Source: Fodinibius salinus (GTDB taxonomy: Bacteria > Bacteroidota > Rhodothermia > Balneolales > Balneolaceae). Taken from it: DNA of 64,000 nucleotides. Numbering within the stretch: the stretch's first letter is position 1; each line of letters opens with the position of its first letter. Under the pieces are notes generated by a model that was not told the origin of the DNA, made no database searches, and worked only from the letters and a program-made list of their open reading frames with translations. The stretch spans positions 558,001 through 622,000 of the forward strand of contig NZ_VNHY01000001.1 of assembly GCF_008124865.1 (NCBI RefSeq). Reading direction: 5' to 3'. This document shows positions 53,955 through 63,331 of this stretch, piece by piece. The position numbers and the translations under genes are program-made.

Positions 53955-55207
53955 TTATTCAATCAATAACATTGCGTTTTCACTGCCAAAACCATCGTCA
54001 ACAGTGTAAGTATCATTTGAAAATTGAAGCCACTTTTCTGAATCTCCCTGTACCTCAAGTACTTTGTATTCATAAGCACCAACTGAAAGCAACAATTGGG
54101 TGACATAAATATTGTCAGACTGTTTGGTAAGAGGTATTCCCGTCTTGTCCCAGTTGTTAAAACCACCTACCAAGTACAATCGTCCATCCCAGAATACTCA
54201 ATACGTACTTGCTGTTCCCCCATATTCTTATCCCATACGGGCGTTATTGTACCTTGACTTGTGTTAAGGGTAGGTTCAAAACTGAATCGTACGCCTCCCG
54301 AGACCTGATAATCATTTATAGAGGCATTTACAGTCTCATACTTTAGCGCTTTCACTCCTGTGAAAAGAGTAAATCTTTCATTCAGTGGAATATTGCCATT
54401 CAATCCTAAACGGTAAATTCGATCTGTATTGGTTACTGTGGAAGCAGTATTCTGCCCCCCACCGACAGGTGGGAAATTGCCACCTCCGCCTGTATTTGAT
54501 GTGGTCTGATCAAACTGATACTGCTGTATACCACCATTAAGTGATATGGAAGTACCATTTCTAAGATGATACGCTATAGAAACTTTGCTATTAAATCCCT
54601 GAGTAATATCAGGTAGATTATTTAACGTACCGGACAATCCTGCTGTGATTTGCCACTGATAATTAGGCCACGTTTCAAACTCTAAATTATATATGTTAAA
54701 CTGATCATTGCTTTGTGCTACTCCCTGGTAATTACGATACATTCTAAAATTAGGGCCCATCTTTAGCCGGAATAACGTAAAGGAAGAAACAAACCAGGTA
54801 GCTTTAGGTTGAGCCCAAAATAATGTGCGGTCGTAATTACTTGAAAGATGGCTTACTCCACCCTCAAGGCCTAAACTAATACTATTAGAAAGCCGATAGT
54901 TATAGTCAACTAATCCTAAAGCTCCTTTCCAGTGCCCAAATTGAGTTTCAAAAAGAGGCTCATACAAGACTCCGCCGGTTAGCGATATGGAATGATTGTT
55001 CCGGTGCCAAAAAGTTTGGCCCAAGAGCGAAGTGAAATTATATGTTGACTCTACAGAGGTATTCCACTCGGACAAAAAGGGATTTAAATACTGATTAGTC
55101 GAATAACCGACCCGCGTATCCAGTGATACCACTGTTTGCCAATGTTGGCTATAGCAAACAGTAGATCCTGATATCAATAGAATTATGACTAATAAATAGA
55201 TCCTCAT
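53955..55207 (-). pseudogene. Outer-membrane barrel protein with C-terminal CBM48-like domain, frameshifted
   Basis: Two frames appear to form one gene. The main frame (55207-54167, 346 residues) has a signal peptide (LVIILLISGSTVCYSQ) and a row of amphipathic strands typical of an outer-membrane barrel, ending VRIEYSGMDDCTW. A second frame, shifted by one base near 54180, supplies WDGRLYLVGGFNNWDKTG and runs to 53955. This tail is an E-set domain like the glycogen-binding (CBM48) domain, ending DGFGSENAMLLIE. The anti-sigma protein upstream ends in a similar domain with DGFGNKNAVVYL. The shift is one base short, so mutation, assembly error or programmed frameshift are open. It overlaps the anti-sigma stop by 4 bp. 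Confidence 0.7.
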
Positions 55208-55914
55208 AAATACACGACTGCATTTTTATTTCCAAAGCCATCTTCGTGTTGTACCGTTGCCAACGGATCGGTAACCCATTTATCGCCGTTTTTAACAAAC
55301 ATGTAATTGTGCTTACCACGCGACATTGAAACAAGTCCTGTCCAAATAGTCTTTCCATTTATCACCTGTTTCGACATTTCTATTGGCTCCCAATCACTAA
55401 AATCACCTGCTACAGCAATGGATTTTGCCTCTTCATCTACATACATAAACCGCATCATTACCTTTTCTCTGTCAGAAGAGACCTGTTGCACTGATTTACC
55501 AACTTGTGAGTTGTTTGTTGCAATTACCGGCTGGTTTGAATCAAATGTACCTGATAAAAAGAATGAGTATGAGAAAGCAGCCAAAACCAATAGTGCAATT
55601 GAAAACGCATATACCGGTCGTAAAGATATTTGCTGCGGCACCCATAAGTATTGAAAGTATTTGCGGAGTCTTTCAGAAATAGATACATGTTCTTCTGTTT
55701 GTTCTGCCCCAACCTGGTGCATAACCTGATCGGTAAACCCTTCAGGCACAGATGTATTGTTATTACCGACAAACTTATCTTCCAGTTGATGTTCAAAACG
55801 TAACATACTGCGCAGATGCTCATCATCTGCTATTGTGTGTAATGCCTCTTTCTCCTCTTCCGAAGAAAGCTCATTATCCAGATATTTCCGGAGTAATTGA
55901 TCTTTTTCATTCAT
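55204..55914 (-). CDS. Membrane anti-sigma-like protein with periplasmic CBM48-like domain
   Basis: A 236-residue protein. Residues 1-80 form a short acidic helical cytoplasmic region (LLRKYLDNELSSEEEKEALHTIADDEHLR), like simple anti-sigma domains without a zinc motif. One transmembrane helix lies at 100-121. Residues 152-236 form an E-set domain related to AMPK/CBM48 glycogen-binding domains: SIAVAGDFSDWEPIEM, TIWTGLVSMSRGKHNYMFVKNGDKW and DGFGNKNAVVYL. It sits 5 bp after an ECF sigma gene, so it likely holds that sigma factor at the membrane and senses a sugar or protein with its outer domain. Binding specificity is unproven. Confidence 0.82.
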   Translation of the reverse strand: MNEKDQLLRKYLDNELSSEEEKEALHTIADDEHLRSMLRFEHQLEDKFVGNNNTSVPEGFTDQVMHQVGAEQTEEHVSISERLRKYFQYLWVPQQISLRPVYAFSIALLVLAAFSYSFFLSGTFDSNQPVIATNNSQVGKSVQQVSSDREKVMMRFMYVDEEAKSIAVAGDFSDWEPIEMSKQVINGKTIWTGLVSMSRGKHNYMFVKNGDKWVTDPLATVQHEDGFGNKNAVVYL

Positions 55915-55919
55915 AACAT

Positions 55920-56480
55920 TTAACCGTTTTGTTCTACAAAATCTTTTAGCTGTTTTTTAGCCCTGTAAACCCGCACCTTCAATGCACTTACAGAAGTTCC
56001 CAAGCGTTGTGACATCGCTTGATATGTCATATCTGACTCATATTTCATCAAAAAAGCCTTTGAATATTTATCATTTATTTCATCTAAGCCTTTTTTAATC
56101 AGGTTATTCCATTCTGCATTTTCTATGGCTGCATCTGCTGCCTCATGTTGATCCATTTTTTGATGCAAAACATGATCATCAACTTCGTTAAAGTTCTTAT
56201 TCTGTCGGCGAATATTTTTTGCATAATCTTTACAATGATTCATTGCTATCATATATAGCCATGAGGAGAACTTCGAATCCCCTTTAAAAGAAGACAATCG
56301 CTCATAAGTTTTAACAAAAATTTGCTGAGCTAGCTCTTCTGTATCTGCATCAGACTTCACAAAACGATTAACTACACTAAAAACCATTGGTGCATAACGA
56401 TCTACCAACACTTCATAATGATGACTCTCACCATCTAAAATATCCTGTACTAACTGAATTTCTTCTTCCTGTCGGTCCAT
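55920..56480 (-). CDS. ECF-type RNA polymerase sigma factor
   Basis: A 186-residue extracytoplasmic-function sigma-70. Region 2 is visible in HYEVLVDRYAPMVFSVVNRFVKSDADTEELAQQIFVKTYERLSSFKG, with SKFSSWLYMIAMNHCKDYAKNIRR for promoter melting; region 4 spans DEINDKYSKAFLMKYESDMTYQAMSQRLGTSVSALKVRVYRAKKQLKDF. An acidic linker lies between. It heads the minus-strand locus with its anti-sigma protein, and the divergent space of 264 bp to the sigma-54 activator holds both promoters. Confidence 0.94.
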   Translation of the reverse strand: MDRQEEEIQLVQDILDGESHHYEVLVDRYAPMVFSVVNRFVKSDADTEELAQQIFVKTYERLSSFKGDSKFSSWLYMIAMNHCKDYAKNIRRQNKNFNEVDDHVLHQKMDQHEAADAAIENAEWNNLIKKGLDEINDKYSKAFLMKYESDMTYQAMSQRLGTSVSALKVRVYRAKKQLKDFVEQNG

Positions 56481-56744
56481 TCCTTAACTTTATATGATAC
56501 TAAGCTGGAAGATATAATATACTATTCAGTATTACAGACTTAGAACATCAGGCATATAATATGACGAACGAAATTTAGAATCGTTACTTTTTAATTTGTC
56601 TATCAGAGTGTTTAACTACCAAAATCTCTAATTCATACCTTATCACATCTTTTAACCAACAATATATTTATGTATCTAAACGAGTAATTCTTACCTTTAG
56701 GGTTAGGTAAAATAAAGGTATTTTCAGAAGAAGCTGTTTATTCT

Positions 56745-58025
56745 ATGGACCGCGAAGCATTTCAAGAACGATTTGGACTTATCGGTGATTCTGCTGCACT
56801 AAAGCAGGTCATTGATAAAGTTATACAGGTTGCCGATACCGATATTACCATCTTGTTGCAAGGTGAAAGTGGCGTCGGTAAAGATGTAACGGCTAAAGCC
56901 ATCCACAATGTAAGTCACCGCAAACACAACGAGCTGGTAATTGTTAACTGTGGTGCTATACCCGAAGGTATTATTGAGAGTGAACTTTTTGGGCATGAAA
57001 AGGGATCATTTACCGGTGCACATGAAACACGCGAAGGATATTTTGAGAAAGCCAACGGTGGCACTATTTTTCTCGATGAGATTGGTGATATGCCTGCTAA
57101 TGTGCAGGTAAAACTGCTCAGAGTATTAGAAACTGGTGAGTATTTTCGCGTAGGATCTAGCAAGGTGAGAACTACCGATGTACGTGTAATTGCTGCTACG
57201 AATAAAGATTTGTGGGAACTTGTCCAAGAAGATTCTTTTCGCGAGGATTTATACTATCGCCTTGATACGGTCAAAGTAAAACTTCCTCCACTTCGGGAGC
57301 GTCCTGATGATATTATTCCTATTTTTCGAAAATTTGTTACCGAATTTTCTGCTGAGTATGATTCTGTATTTAAAGGTTTTTCCGATGATGCTAAAGAACT
57401 ATTACAGTCATACCGCTGGCCGGGGAATGTTCGGGAGTTGCGAAACGTGGCTGAGCAGCTTGTAGTACTCGAAAAATCTCAATTTGTTGATACGGAAAAA
57501 CTCAAAAAGTATTTGAAGGGACGCCAACATACCGGTGAGGCGGATAATCTACCTGTGCTTGCCGAACAGAAAAGTTCATCAAATGGGGCATTCGGAGATG
57601 ATGACCAGCAGCTCATTTATCGTGCCCTGGTCGGACTCAGAAATGATATTGGCGATCTCAAAGAGATGCTAGCTAACTTTTTATATTCTACAATTTCACA
57701 AAAAAATATTAAAGCCCTGCCACAAAATATCCAAGATGAAGTAAATGAGACGGAAATGTCGAGCATGGATATTGACGTAGGAGATGCCGATGAAAATATT
57801 GGTGTACAATCATATACCGAAGCAGATATTTCGAAAGAGACTGAGGAAAATGAGTTTTCTTCATTTTTCAACAGCGGCGATATCCCTTCTATTGAAAAAA
57901 CCGAGCAGTTTTTGATTGAACAAGCTCTCAATAAATATGAAGGCAATCGCCGAAAAGCATCAGAAGCATTAGGCATCAGTGAACGGACTCTTTACCGTAA
58001 GTTAGATCAATATGGACTGCAATAG
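56745..58025 (+). CDS. Sigma-54-dependent transcriptional activator without receiver domain
   Basis: A 426-residue enhancer-binding protein. The AAA+ domain begins at residue 10: Walker A GESGVGKD at 40-47, the sigma-54 contact loop GSFTGA at 87-92 (a variant of GAFTGA), Walker B GGTIFLDE near 105-112, and the R-finger region YRWPGNVRELRN. A poorly conserved linker of about 130 residues follows, then a Fis-type HTH (ALNKYEGNRRKASEALGISERTLYRKLDQYGL) at 390-424. No N-terminal sensor domain is present, so control must come through the linker or expression. Its stop overlaps lptE by 14 bp. Confidence 0.93.
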   Translation: MDREAFQERFGLIGDSAALKQVIDKVIQVADTDITILLQGESGVGKDVTAKAIHNVSHRKHNELVIVNCGAIPEGIIESELFGHEKGSFTGAHETREGYFEKANGGTIFLDEIGDMPANVQVKLLRVLETGEYFRVGSSKVRTTDVRVIAATNKDLWELVQEDSFREDLYYRLDTVKVKLPPLRERPDDIIPIFRKFVTEFSAEYDSVFKGFSDDAKELLQSYRWPGNVRELRNVAEQLVVLEKSQFVDTEKLKKYLKGRQHTGEADNLPVLAEQKSSSNGAFGDDDQQLIYRALVGLRNDIGDLKEMLANFLYSTISQKNIKALPQNIQDEVNETEMSSMDIDVGDADENIGVQSYTEADISKETEENEFSSFFNSGDIPSIEKTEQFLIEQALNKYEGNRRKASEALGISERTLYRKLDQYGLQ

Positions 58026-58530
58026 ATTGCAATCATTGATAGTCCTCCTGTTCATCAGTGTGGCACTTTCGGGCTGTTTTAAATACAGTTTTACCGGTAC
58101 ATCAATTCCAGAGGACGTCAATTCGATTTATATTCCTTTTTTTGCTGATCAGTCTTCGGGGGGAGTTAGCAATTTAAGCAATCGGCTTAATGAAGCTCTG
58201 GTTGATCGATTTATTAATCAAACAAAGCTGCAGCTGGCCAATAATCGCAACGGTGCTGATGCTGTGTTGGAGGGATCCATCAGAACCTATGCTAATCAAG
58301 CATTTAGCCTTACCGGCGAACAACAGACTAGTCGTAATGAAGTTACCATCAGAGTGCAAGCTACATTTCAATACACTGATAAAGAGCAAGCCGAATGGTC
58401 TTCATCATTTAGTGGAGCCGCTACCTATGACACCAATGAAGATCCTATCAAAGGAGAATCAAATGCAGCAGATGAAGCTTTGGCACAAGTGGCAAACAAC
58501 ATGTTTAATGACGCAGTAAGCGGATGGTAA
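58012..58530 (+). CDS. lptE: LPS assembly lipoprotein LptE-like
   Basis: A 172-residue outer-membrane lipoprotein that plugs the LptD barrel in LPS export. The signal ends with a lipobox (SVALSGC) and the mature part starts with FKYSFTGTSIPEDVNSIYIPFFAD, the typical LptE beginning. The fold continues with LNEALVDRFINQTKLQL, AVLEGSIRTYANQAFSL and ALAQVANNMFNDAV. The start overlaps the activator gene by 14 bp in another frame, so it depends on translation of the regulator, an unusual link between a sigma-54 activator and LPS transport. Confidence 0.87.
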   Translation: MDCNRLQSLIVLLFISVALSGCFKYSFTGTSIPEDVNSIYIPFFADQSSGGVSNLSNRLNEALVDRFINQTKLQLANNRNGADAVLEGSIRTYANQAFSLTGEQQTSRNEVTIRVQATFQYTDKEQAEWSSSFSGAATYDTNEDPIKGESNAADEALAQVANNMFNDAVSGW

Positions 58531-58607
58531 TTGCGATTTACTGGTTGACTGAATCGGCCGGCTGGTTATATTAAAATAATTGTTGCTCTAAAAAATAGCG
58601 TTACATA

Positions 58608-59243
58608 ATGGCTGAACTACCTTTTGAAATACCTGAATCGCTCGCTTCTTATGCCGAACATTTCGAAAATAACCCGGTAAAAGCGACTAAGCGACTGGAG
58701 AAACAACTACAAAAAAGAGGTCCCGATGCCGTGGGACATTTTTTACTGGCATGGTTCTATCATCAACGGGGACGTAAGGATCAAGCCGTTGACGAAGCTC
58801 TTAAAGCTAAAATATTTGCTCCAGGCAGTCCTTTTTTCAAAAAATTGCATTATTATTATTCCCATCCTCAAACATTTGATGCCTGGACACCCGAATCTTC
58901 AGCATCTCCCAATAAACAAAAAGAGTCACCTACTCAACACGGACCTGTTTTAAATCTCGATAATCTTATCCAAAAACTATCGGCCGTTGAGTCTGAACGA
59001 CTTACACCCAATGGTGATGCAGATAAAGTACCCTTAGATGGTAAATCTTCTGGCTCATCAGAAAATATTGATAATCTTGTCTCTGAAACACTTGCAGAAA
59101 TTCATGTTGAACAGGGAAAGTTCGAGACAGCGATTAAGATGTATAAACAACTTAAAAAGACAAATACAGATAAAGAGGAGCAGTTCGAAAAAAAGATAAG
59201 ACAGCTAGAGAAACAAAAAGAAGCGAAGAATCAAGAAGAGTAA
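58608..59243 (+). CDS. TPR-like soluble protein, unknown
   Basis: A 211-residue cytoplasmic protein with TPR-type helices at both ends: the N-terminal VGHFLLAWFYHQRGRKDQAVDEALKAKIFAPGSPFF repeat pair and the C-terminal SETLAEIHVEQGKFETAIKMYKQLKKTN repeat, separated by a Ser/Pro-rich linker. The tail is a strongly charged helix (EKKIRQLEKQKEAKNQEE). It lies 77 bp after lptE on the same strand. Similar TPR proteins are found near lptE and gatC-type genes in Bacteroidota, but no role is known. Confidence 0.75.
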   Translation: MAELPFEIPESLASYAEHFENNPVKATKRLEKQLQKRGPDAVGHFLLAWFYHQRGRKDQAVDEALKAKIFAPGSPFFKKLHYYYSHPQTFDAWTPESSASPNKQKESPTQHGPVLNLDNLIQKLSAVESERLTPNGDADKVPLDGKSSGSSENIDNLVSETLAEIHVEQGKFETAIKMYKQLKKTNTDKEEQFEKKIRQLEKQKEAKNQEE

Positions 59244-59276
59244 CTCATCTTAATAGCACAACGGTGATCAAAACCA

Positions 59277-59912
59277 CTATGATTGTACAAAGGGATTGGA
59301 TTGCTTTTCATGCCCAATTGTAGTTGCTGGTCCGTGTCCCGGATAAACTGTTGTATCATCAGGAAGAACGTACAGCTGATTCTGAATAGATTGTTTTAAC
59401 ATATTGAGATCACCCTTGTATAGATCAGTACGTCCGATTCCCTCTTTAAAGATAGTATCTCCAGCAATAAGTATTTCATCTTCACTGCCATATAGTGATA
59501 CGTGATCAGGCGCATGACCCGGAGTATATCGTATATCAAAACAAAAGTTACCTATCTCCCATTTGGATGTTATAGGCAATTTTTGAGGTTCAAAGTCAAA
59601 TGGCTCTGCCTGCAATCCAAACATTGAAGCCTGAGAAGAAAAGTTATTCCACAGCCAGTGATCTTCATCAGAAAGGAAAACAGGTATTTCGTTGTCACTT
59701 AACACCTTGTCGATTCCAAGCACATGATCAACATGAGCATGGGTTAACACGATAGCAGAAAGAGTTGCTCCACTGCTTTTTATCTTTGTTTTCACCGCTT
59801 GGTATTCCTGTTGATGAGCAAATCCCGGGTCAACAATCAGAGCCTCCTCCCCCTGAATCAGTAAATAGGTATTCTCGGCAAAAGGACCTACAGTAAATGA
59901 ATGAATTTGCAT
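59277..59912 (-). CDS. MBL-fold metallohydrolase (glyoxalase II-like)
   Basis: A 211-residue metallo-beta-lactamase fold hydrolase. The zinc motif is LTHAHVDHVLGI at about residues 56-67, preceded by ADL-like LIVDPGF and followed by YTPGHAPDHVSLYGSEDEILIAGDTIF and VYPGHGPATTIGHEK, which supply the further His and Asp ligands. It resembles persulfide dioxygenase or hydroxyacylglutathione hydrolase-type proteins but is the short YcbL-like form. Cytoplasmic. It stands alone on the minus strand. Confidence 0.9.
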   Translation of the reverse strand: MQIHSFTVGPFAENTYLLIQGEEALIVDPGFAHQQEYQAVKTKIKSSGATLSAIVLTHAHVDHVLGIDKVLSDNEIPVFLSDEDHWLWNNFSSQASMFGLQAEPFDFEPQKLPITSKWEIGNFCFDIRYTPGHAPDHVSLYGSEDEILIAGDTIFKEGIGRTDLYKGDLNMLKQSIQNQLYVLPDDTTVYPGHGPATTIGHEKQSNPFVQS

Positions 59913-60109
59913 AAGAGAGACATTGAATTACAGAAACACTGAGCACAAAAAGACTACAAGTGAAAAGCTTTACAAAATATTGGATAACCAGCAGTCATTG
60001 TAAATGATAACACAGTAATCTCATATAAAACTCAATCATAAGATTACTTTACTCCATTCGTAATGATCGGGGAGAAATTTATAAAGCCTTTATTATTGAA
60101 TAATAAAAA

Positions 60110-60139
60110 AGGATGCACTCCTGAAACGAAATGCATCCT
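60110..60139 (-). terminator. Terminator of rpmE2
   Basis: AGGATGCA (60110-60117) pairs with TGCATCCT (60132-60139) around a 14-base loop; on the minus strand a run of six T residues follows. It lies 20 bp after the rpmE2 stop. Confidence 0.8.
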
Positions 60140-60159
60140 AAAATTCAATAATATGGTAC

Positions 60160-60372
60160 CTAATCTTGACCGTAACGCTCTTTAAAGCGATCAATACGAC
60201 CAGCCTTCTTCTGGTAGTTCATATTGCCCGTATAGAATGGGTGATTTTTAGAATCAACTTCGCTGTGAAATGTACCATCTTCGGTATCAATAGTACTACG
60301 CGTTTTAAACTCGGTGCCATCACTCATGACAACCGTAATTTCATTATAGTCCGGATGAATTCCTTCTTTCAT
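60160..60372 (-). CDS. rpmE2: 50S ribosomal protein L31 (zinc-free type B-like)
   Basis: A 70-residue L31. Typical features are MKEGIHPDYNEITVVMSDGTEFKTRST at the N-terminus, the central VDSKNHPFYTG and the RFKERYG end. The CxxC zinc pair of type A L31 is absent, which marks the zinc-independent paralogue used when zinc is scarce, although some lineages use only this form. It has its own promoter region upstream and a clear terminator downstream. Confidence 0.95.
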   Translation of the reverse strand: MKEGIHPDYNEITVVMSDGTEFKTRSTIDTEDGTFHSEVDSKNHPFYTGNMNYQKKAGRIDRFKERYGQD

Positions 60373-60446
60373 GGGATAAATTGATTATTTGGTTTCAACA
60401 ATTCGATCGAAAATATAACTATTTTTCCATGTATTTGCAATAACTG

Positions 60447-61946
60447 TCATTCCGTAAAATCTTCTAAATTATCAAAGTCATCCATCGAACCAAGTACACT
60501 TCCCAGCATATCGGAATACGAACGCTGGTTGTCCAAATCCTCTTTGCCAAGCATAGAATGTTGATGCAGTGCCTCAATGATAAAATCCATCACTGCGGGG
60601 TCTTGAGCTGTGGGAATCTCCAAATATTTTTGAGCAATAGTTTCCAACTCAGGAATCTGCTGTAGCTTTTTCTGATACTGTTTTTGGTCAAGACTGTCAG
60701 CCAGTTCAAGGCTATTTCCATTGGCAAACCAATTTAAAACAGGCTCATACAAACTCCCTCCCTCCTGTTTTTTCTGTTCTTCAGGGTCTGGAAAATAGTT
60801 TTCGAAAATAGTTTTGATAGCCTTACCAATAATATGCTTGGCTACATTTGTTACCCCTTCCTGTTCGCCTTCATACACAAGTTCAAGCTTACCGGTCAGT
60901 GCCGGAACGATGTGGAATACATCCGTTATACGTGCCACAGTTGTCGACTCACCATTGAGAATAGCTCTTCGCTCAGCTGCAGAAATCAGCTGCTCCATCG
61001 CCGTAATCGTCATACGTGTCGAAACACCGCTTTTCTGATCAATATATTCTGAATCCCGCGCCACGAAAACAATCTGCTCTAACAATTCTTTATAAATGCG
61101 GGGGATGACTACCTCAATATCTTCACCACGGCTTATCCATGCCTCTTGCTCAGTAATTTCCATCGCAATATCCATCTTCTTGGGATAGTGCGTTAATATT
61201 TGAGAATCAATCCGATCTTTTAAAGGGGTAATAATATTTCCGCGGTTGGTATAATCTTCAGGATTGGCAGAAAATACCATCAAAATGTCCATAGGAATGC
61301 GGATATTGAATCCACGAATCTGAATATCACGCTCCTGCATAATATTGAGCAGCGCAACCTGAATGCGCGGCTGCAGGTCGGGTAGCTCGTTAATACCAAA
61401 GATACCCCGGTTGGTACGCGGTACTAAGCCAAAATTGATTACATTCTCATCAGCCAGGTGCAACTTCTCAGAGGCTGCTTTAATGGGATCAATATCACCG
61501 ATAAGATCTGCCACAGCTGTATCGGGTGTGGCCAGCTTTTCACCGTACCGTTCGCTTCGGTGAAGCCAACGGATGGGGGTCTCATCTCCCTGTTTATCGA
61601 CCAGTTCACGTGCCTGTTTGGAAACCGGATGCAGCGGATCGTCATTAATTTGAGACCCTTCAACTATTGGCACATATTCATCCAAAAAAGTAACAAGCTG
61701 ACGGAGTATCTTAGTTTTAGCTTGCCCGCGCAGTCCCAGCAGTATAAAATCATGCTTGGCCAACAGTGCATGTTGCAGCTGTGGTATCACTGAATGGTCA
61801 TACCCTTTAATATTCGGAAACAATGGTTCACCGGACTGTATCTTGGCGATTAAATTGCTTCGGATTTCCTCCTTAACCGACTGAGGTTGCCATGATGATT
61901 TTTTAAGCTCACCAAGTGTAGATACCGATTTATGAAGCTGCGACAT
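60447..61946 (-). CDS. AAA+ ATPase of the Mg-chelatase ChlI/MoxR group
   Basis: About 499 residues. Walker A is LGLRGQAKT near residue 70, and the Walker B-like strand is GIFGINELPDLQPRIQVALLNIMQERD; FSANPEDYTNRGNIITPLKDRIDSQILTHYP holds sensor 1 and the arginine region. This is the chelatase/MoxR architecture, with a long helical lid and a charged tail. Such ATPases normally work with a VWA-domain partner, none of which is adjacent here, so a partner elsewhere is expected. ATG at 61946 is chosen over one 14 codons upstream. It is not a chlorophyll gene by context. Confidence 0.85.
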   Translation of the reverse strand: MSQLHKSVSTLGELKKSSWQPQSVKEEIRSNLIAKIQSGEPLFPNIKGYDHSVIPQLQHALLAKHDFILLGLRGQAKTKILRQLVTFLDEYVPIVEGSQINDDPLHPVSKQARELVDKQGDETPIRWLHRSERYGEKLATPDTAVADLIGDIDPIKAASEKLHLADENVINFGLVPRTNRGIFGINELPDLQPRIQVALLNIMQERDIQIRGFNIRIPMDILMVFSANPEDYTNRGNIITPLKDRIDSQILTHYPKKMDIAMEITEQEAWISRGEDIEVVIPRIYKELLEQIVFVARDSEYIDQKSGVSTRMTITAMEQLISAAERRAILNGESTTVARITDVFHIVPALTGKLELVYEGEQEGVTNVAKHIIGKAIKTIFENYFPDPEEQKKQEGGSLYEPVLNWFANGNSLELADSLDQKQYQKKLQQIPELETIAQKYLEIPTAQDPAVMDFIIEALHQHSMLGKEDLDNQRSYSDMLGSVLGSMDDFDNLEDFTE

Positions 61947-62051
61947 GGTAATATTTTGTTTGTGATTAACATGTAAATAAACCAACAACTATCGTTAATC
62001 ATTCATATCTAAATAAAAGCTTTTCCTAATTACCTTATATGCTTGGACAAA

Positions 62052-63329
62052 TTACGGAGTGGTAGTCTTTTTTATTTCACTAAGTGCACGGGCCTTCACT
62101 ATGGTCTCGTCCCATTCTTTTTGGGGATCCGAATCACTGGTAATAGCCCCACCTACTGAGTAGTAAAGCTTATCACCTTTTACAATAGCCGTCCGAATAA
62201 CCACATTAAAATCAAAGTTTCCTGCGGGATTGATATAGCCAATGGCTCCGGAATATATACCCCGCCGGTAGTTTTCAAGCTCTTCAATAATTTGCATAGA
62301 CCTTAATTTTGGAGCTCCAGTCATCGACCCCATGGGGAAACAAGACTCCAAAATGGTAATAGCATCTTCACAATCGGTTTGCGCCTCAATAGTTGATACC
62401 ATTTGGTGCACTGTTTCAAAAGATTGGATCTCAAAAAGATTTGCTACCGATACTGAACCCGGACGAGCAATTTTGCTCAAATCATTCCGAACCAAATCTA
62501 CAATCATCACATTCTCAGCCTGTTCCTTTTGTGATGTAACAAGCTGCTCCCTAAGCATCTGATCTTCTTCCTTCGTTACACCTCTAGGTGATGTCCCTTT
62601 GATAGGCTGAGAAAAAATATGATCATCTTCTTTTCGTATAAATCGTTCCGGAGACTGGCAACAAATGCTAAGATCGTCGGTTTGTAGGTAACTCCCGAAA
62701 GGTACTGCTCCAGCTTCTTTCATTTTGCTATATAGTGATAGCGATGATCCACCAAAACATCCCTGCAACTGGTGAGAAATATTGACCTCATAACAGTTGC
62801 CTTTGGCAATATGGAACTTCGCATCCTTTATTCTTGATATATATTCACTTTTACTGACTTGAGGCTCTAAATCCCCAATTTGGCAATTGCCCGCAGAGTT
62901 GGGATCTATGTCTTTTAGCTCCTCCTCACTTATTGAGCCGCGTAATACTTCAATCTGATTAGTTTGATGATTTACTGATAACAATAAATCAGGAACCATA
63001 AAAAAAAGATCCGGGGCCTGTACATCATCAGCATTGGTAGAACTAATATCCTCAAGATGATTTTTTAAGTCATATCCAAAGTAGCCGAACATCCAGTCAT
63101 CATACTTTTCTCGAAAATCCCGTAATGCTTGCCACGGATTGCCTTCCCACTGCTTACTTTGCCCTTCTGTCGAAATCTTAATCTGGTCGTCTCGTGCTTT
63201 AATAACCGCTTTAGGCTGTGCTGCTAAATATGATTTTTGAGCCCAAGAGTGACTTTTTAACTGAGATTCCAGTAACACGACAGGACCATGATTAGAAAAA
63301 TAATGCGTTAACCGACTAATGTCCGTCAC
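62052..63329 (-). CDS. pabB: Aminodeoxychorismate synthase component I
   Basis: A 425-residue chorismate-binding enzyme that makes 4-amino-4-deoxychorismate for folate. The active-site blocks are SPERFIRKEDDHIFSQPIKGTSPRG, VMIVDLVRNDLSKIARPGSV, ESCFPMGSMTGAPKLRSM and the closing YSVGGAITSDSDPQKEWDETIVKARAL. An N-terminal domain of about 130 residues precedes these. The PIKGT motif marks PabB rather than TrpE. It lies 2 bp after the pabC gene, so both folate steps are co-expressed. Confidence 0.93.
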   Translation of the reverse strand: MTDISRLTHYFSNHGPVVLLESQLKSHSWAQKSYLAAQPKAVIKARDDQIKISTEGQSKQWEGNPWQALRDFREKYDDWMFGYFGYDLKNHLEDISSTNADDVQAPDLFFMVPDLLLSVNHQTNQIEVLRGSISEEELKDIDPNSAGNCQIGDLEPQVSKSEYISRIKDAKFHIAKGNCYEVNISHQLQGCFGGSSLSLYSKMKEAGAVPFGSYLQTDDLSICCQSPERFIRKEDDHIFSQPIKGTSPRGVTKEEDQMLREQLVTSQKEQAENVMIVDLVRNDLSKIARPGSVSVANLFEIQSFETVHQMVSTIEAQTDCEDAITILESCFPMGSMTGAPKLRSMQIIEELENYRRGIYSGAIGYINPAGNFDFNVVIRTAIVKGDKLYYSVGGAITSDSDPQKEWDETIVKARALSEIKKTTTP

Positions 63330-63331
63330 AA

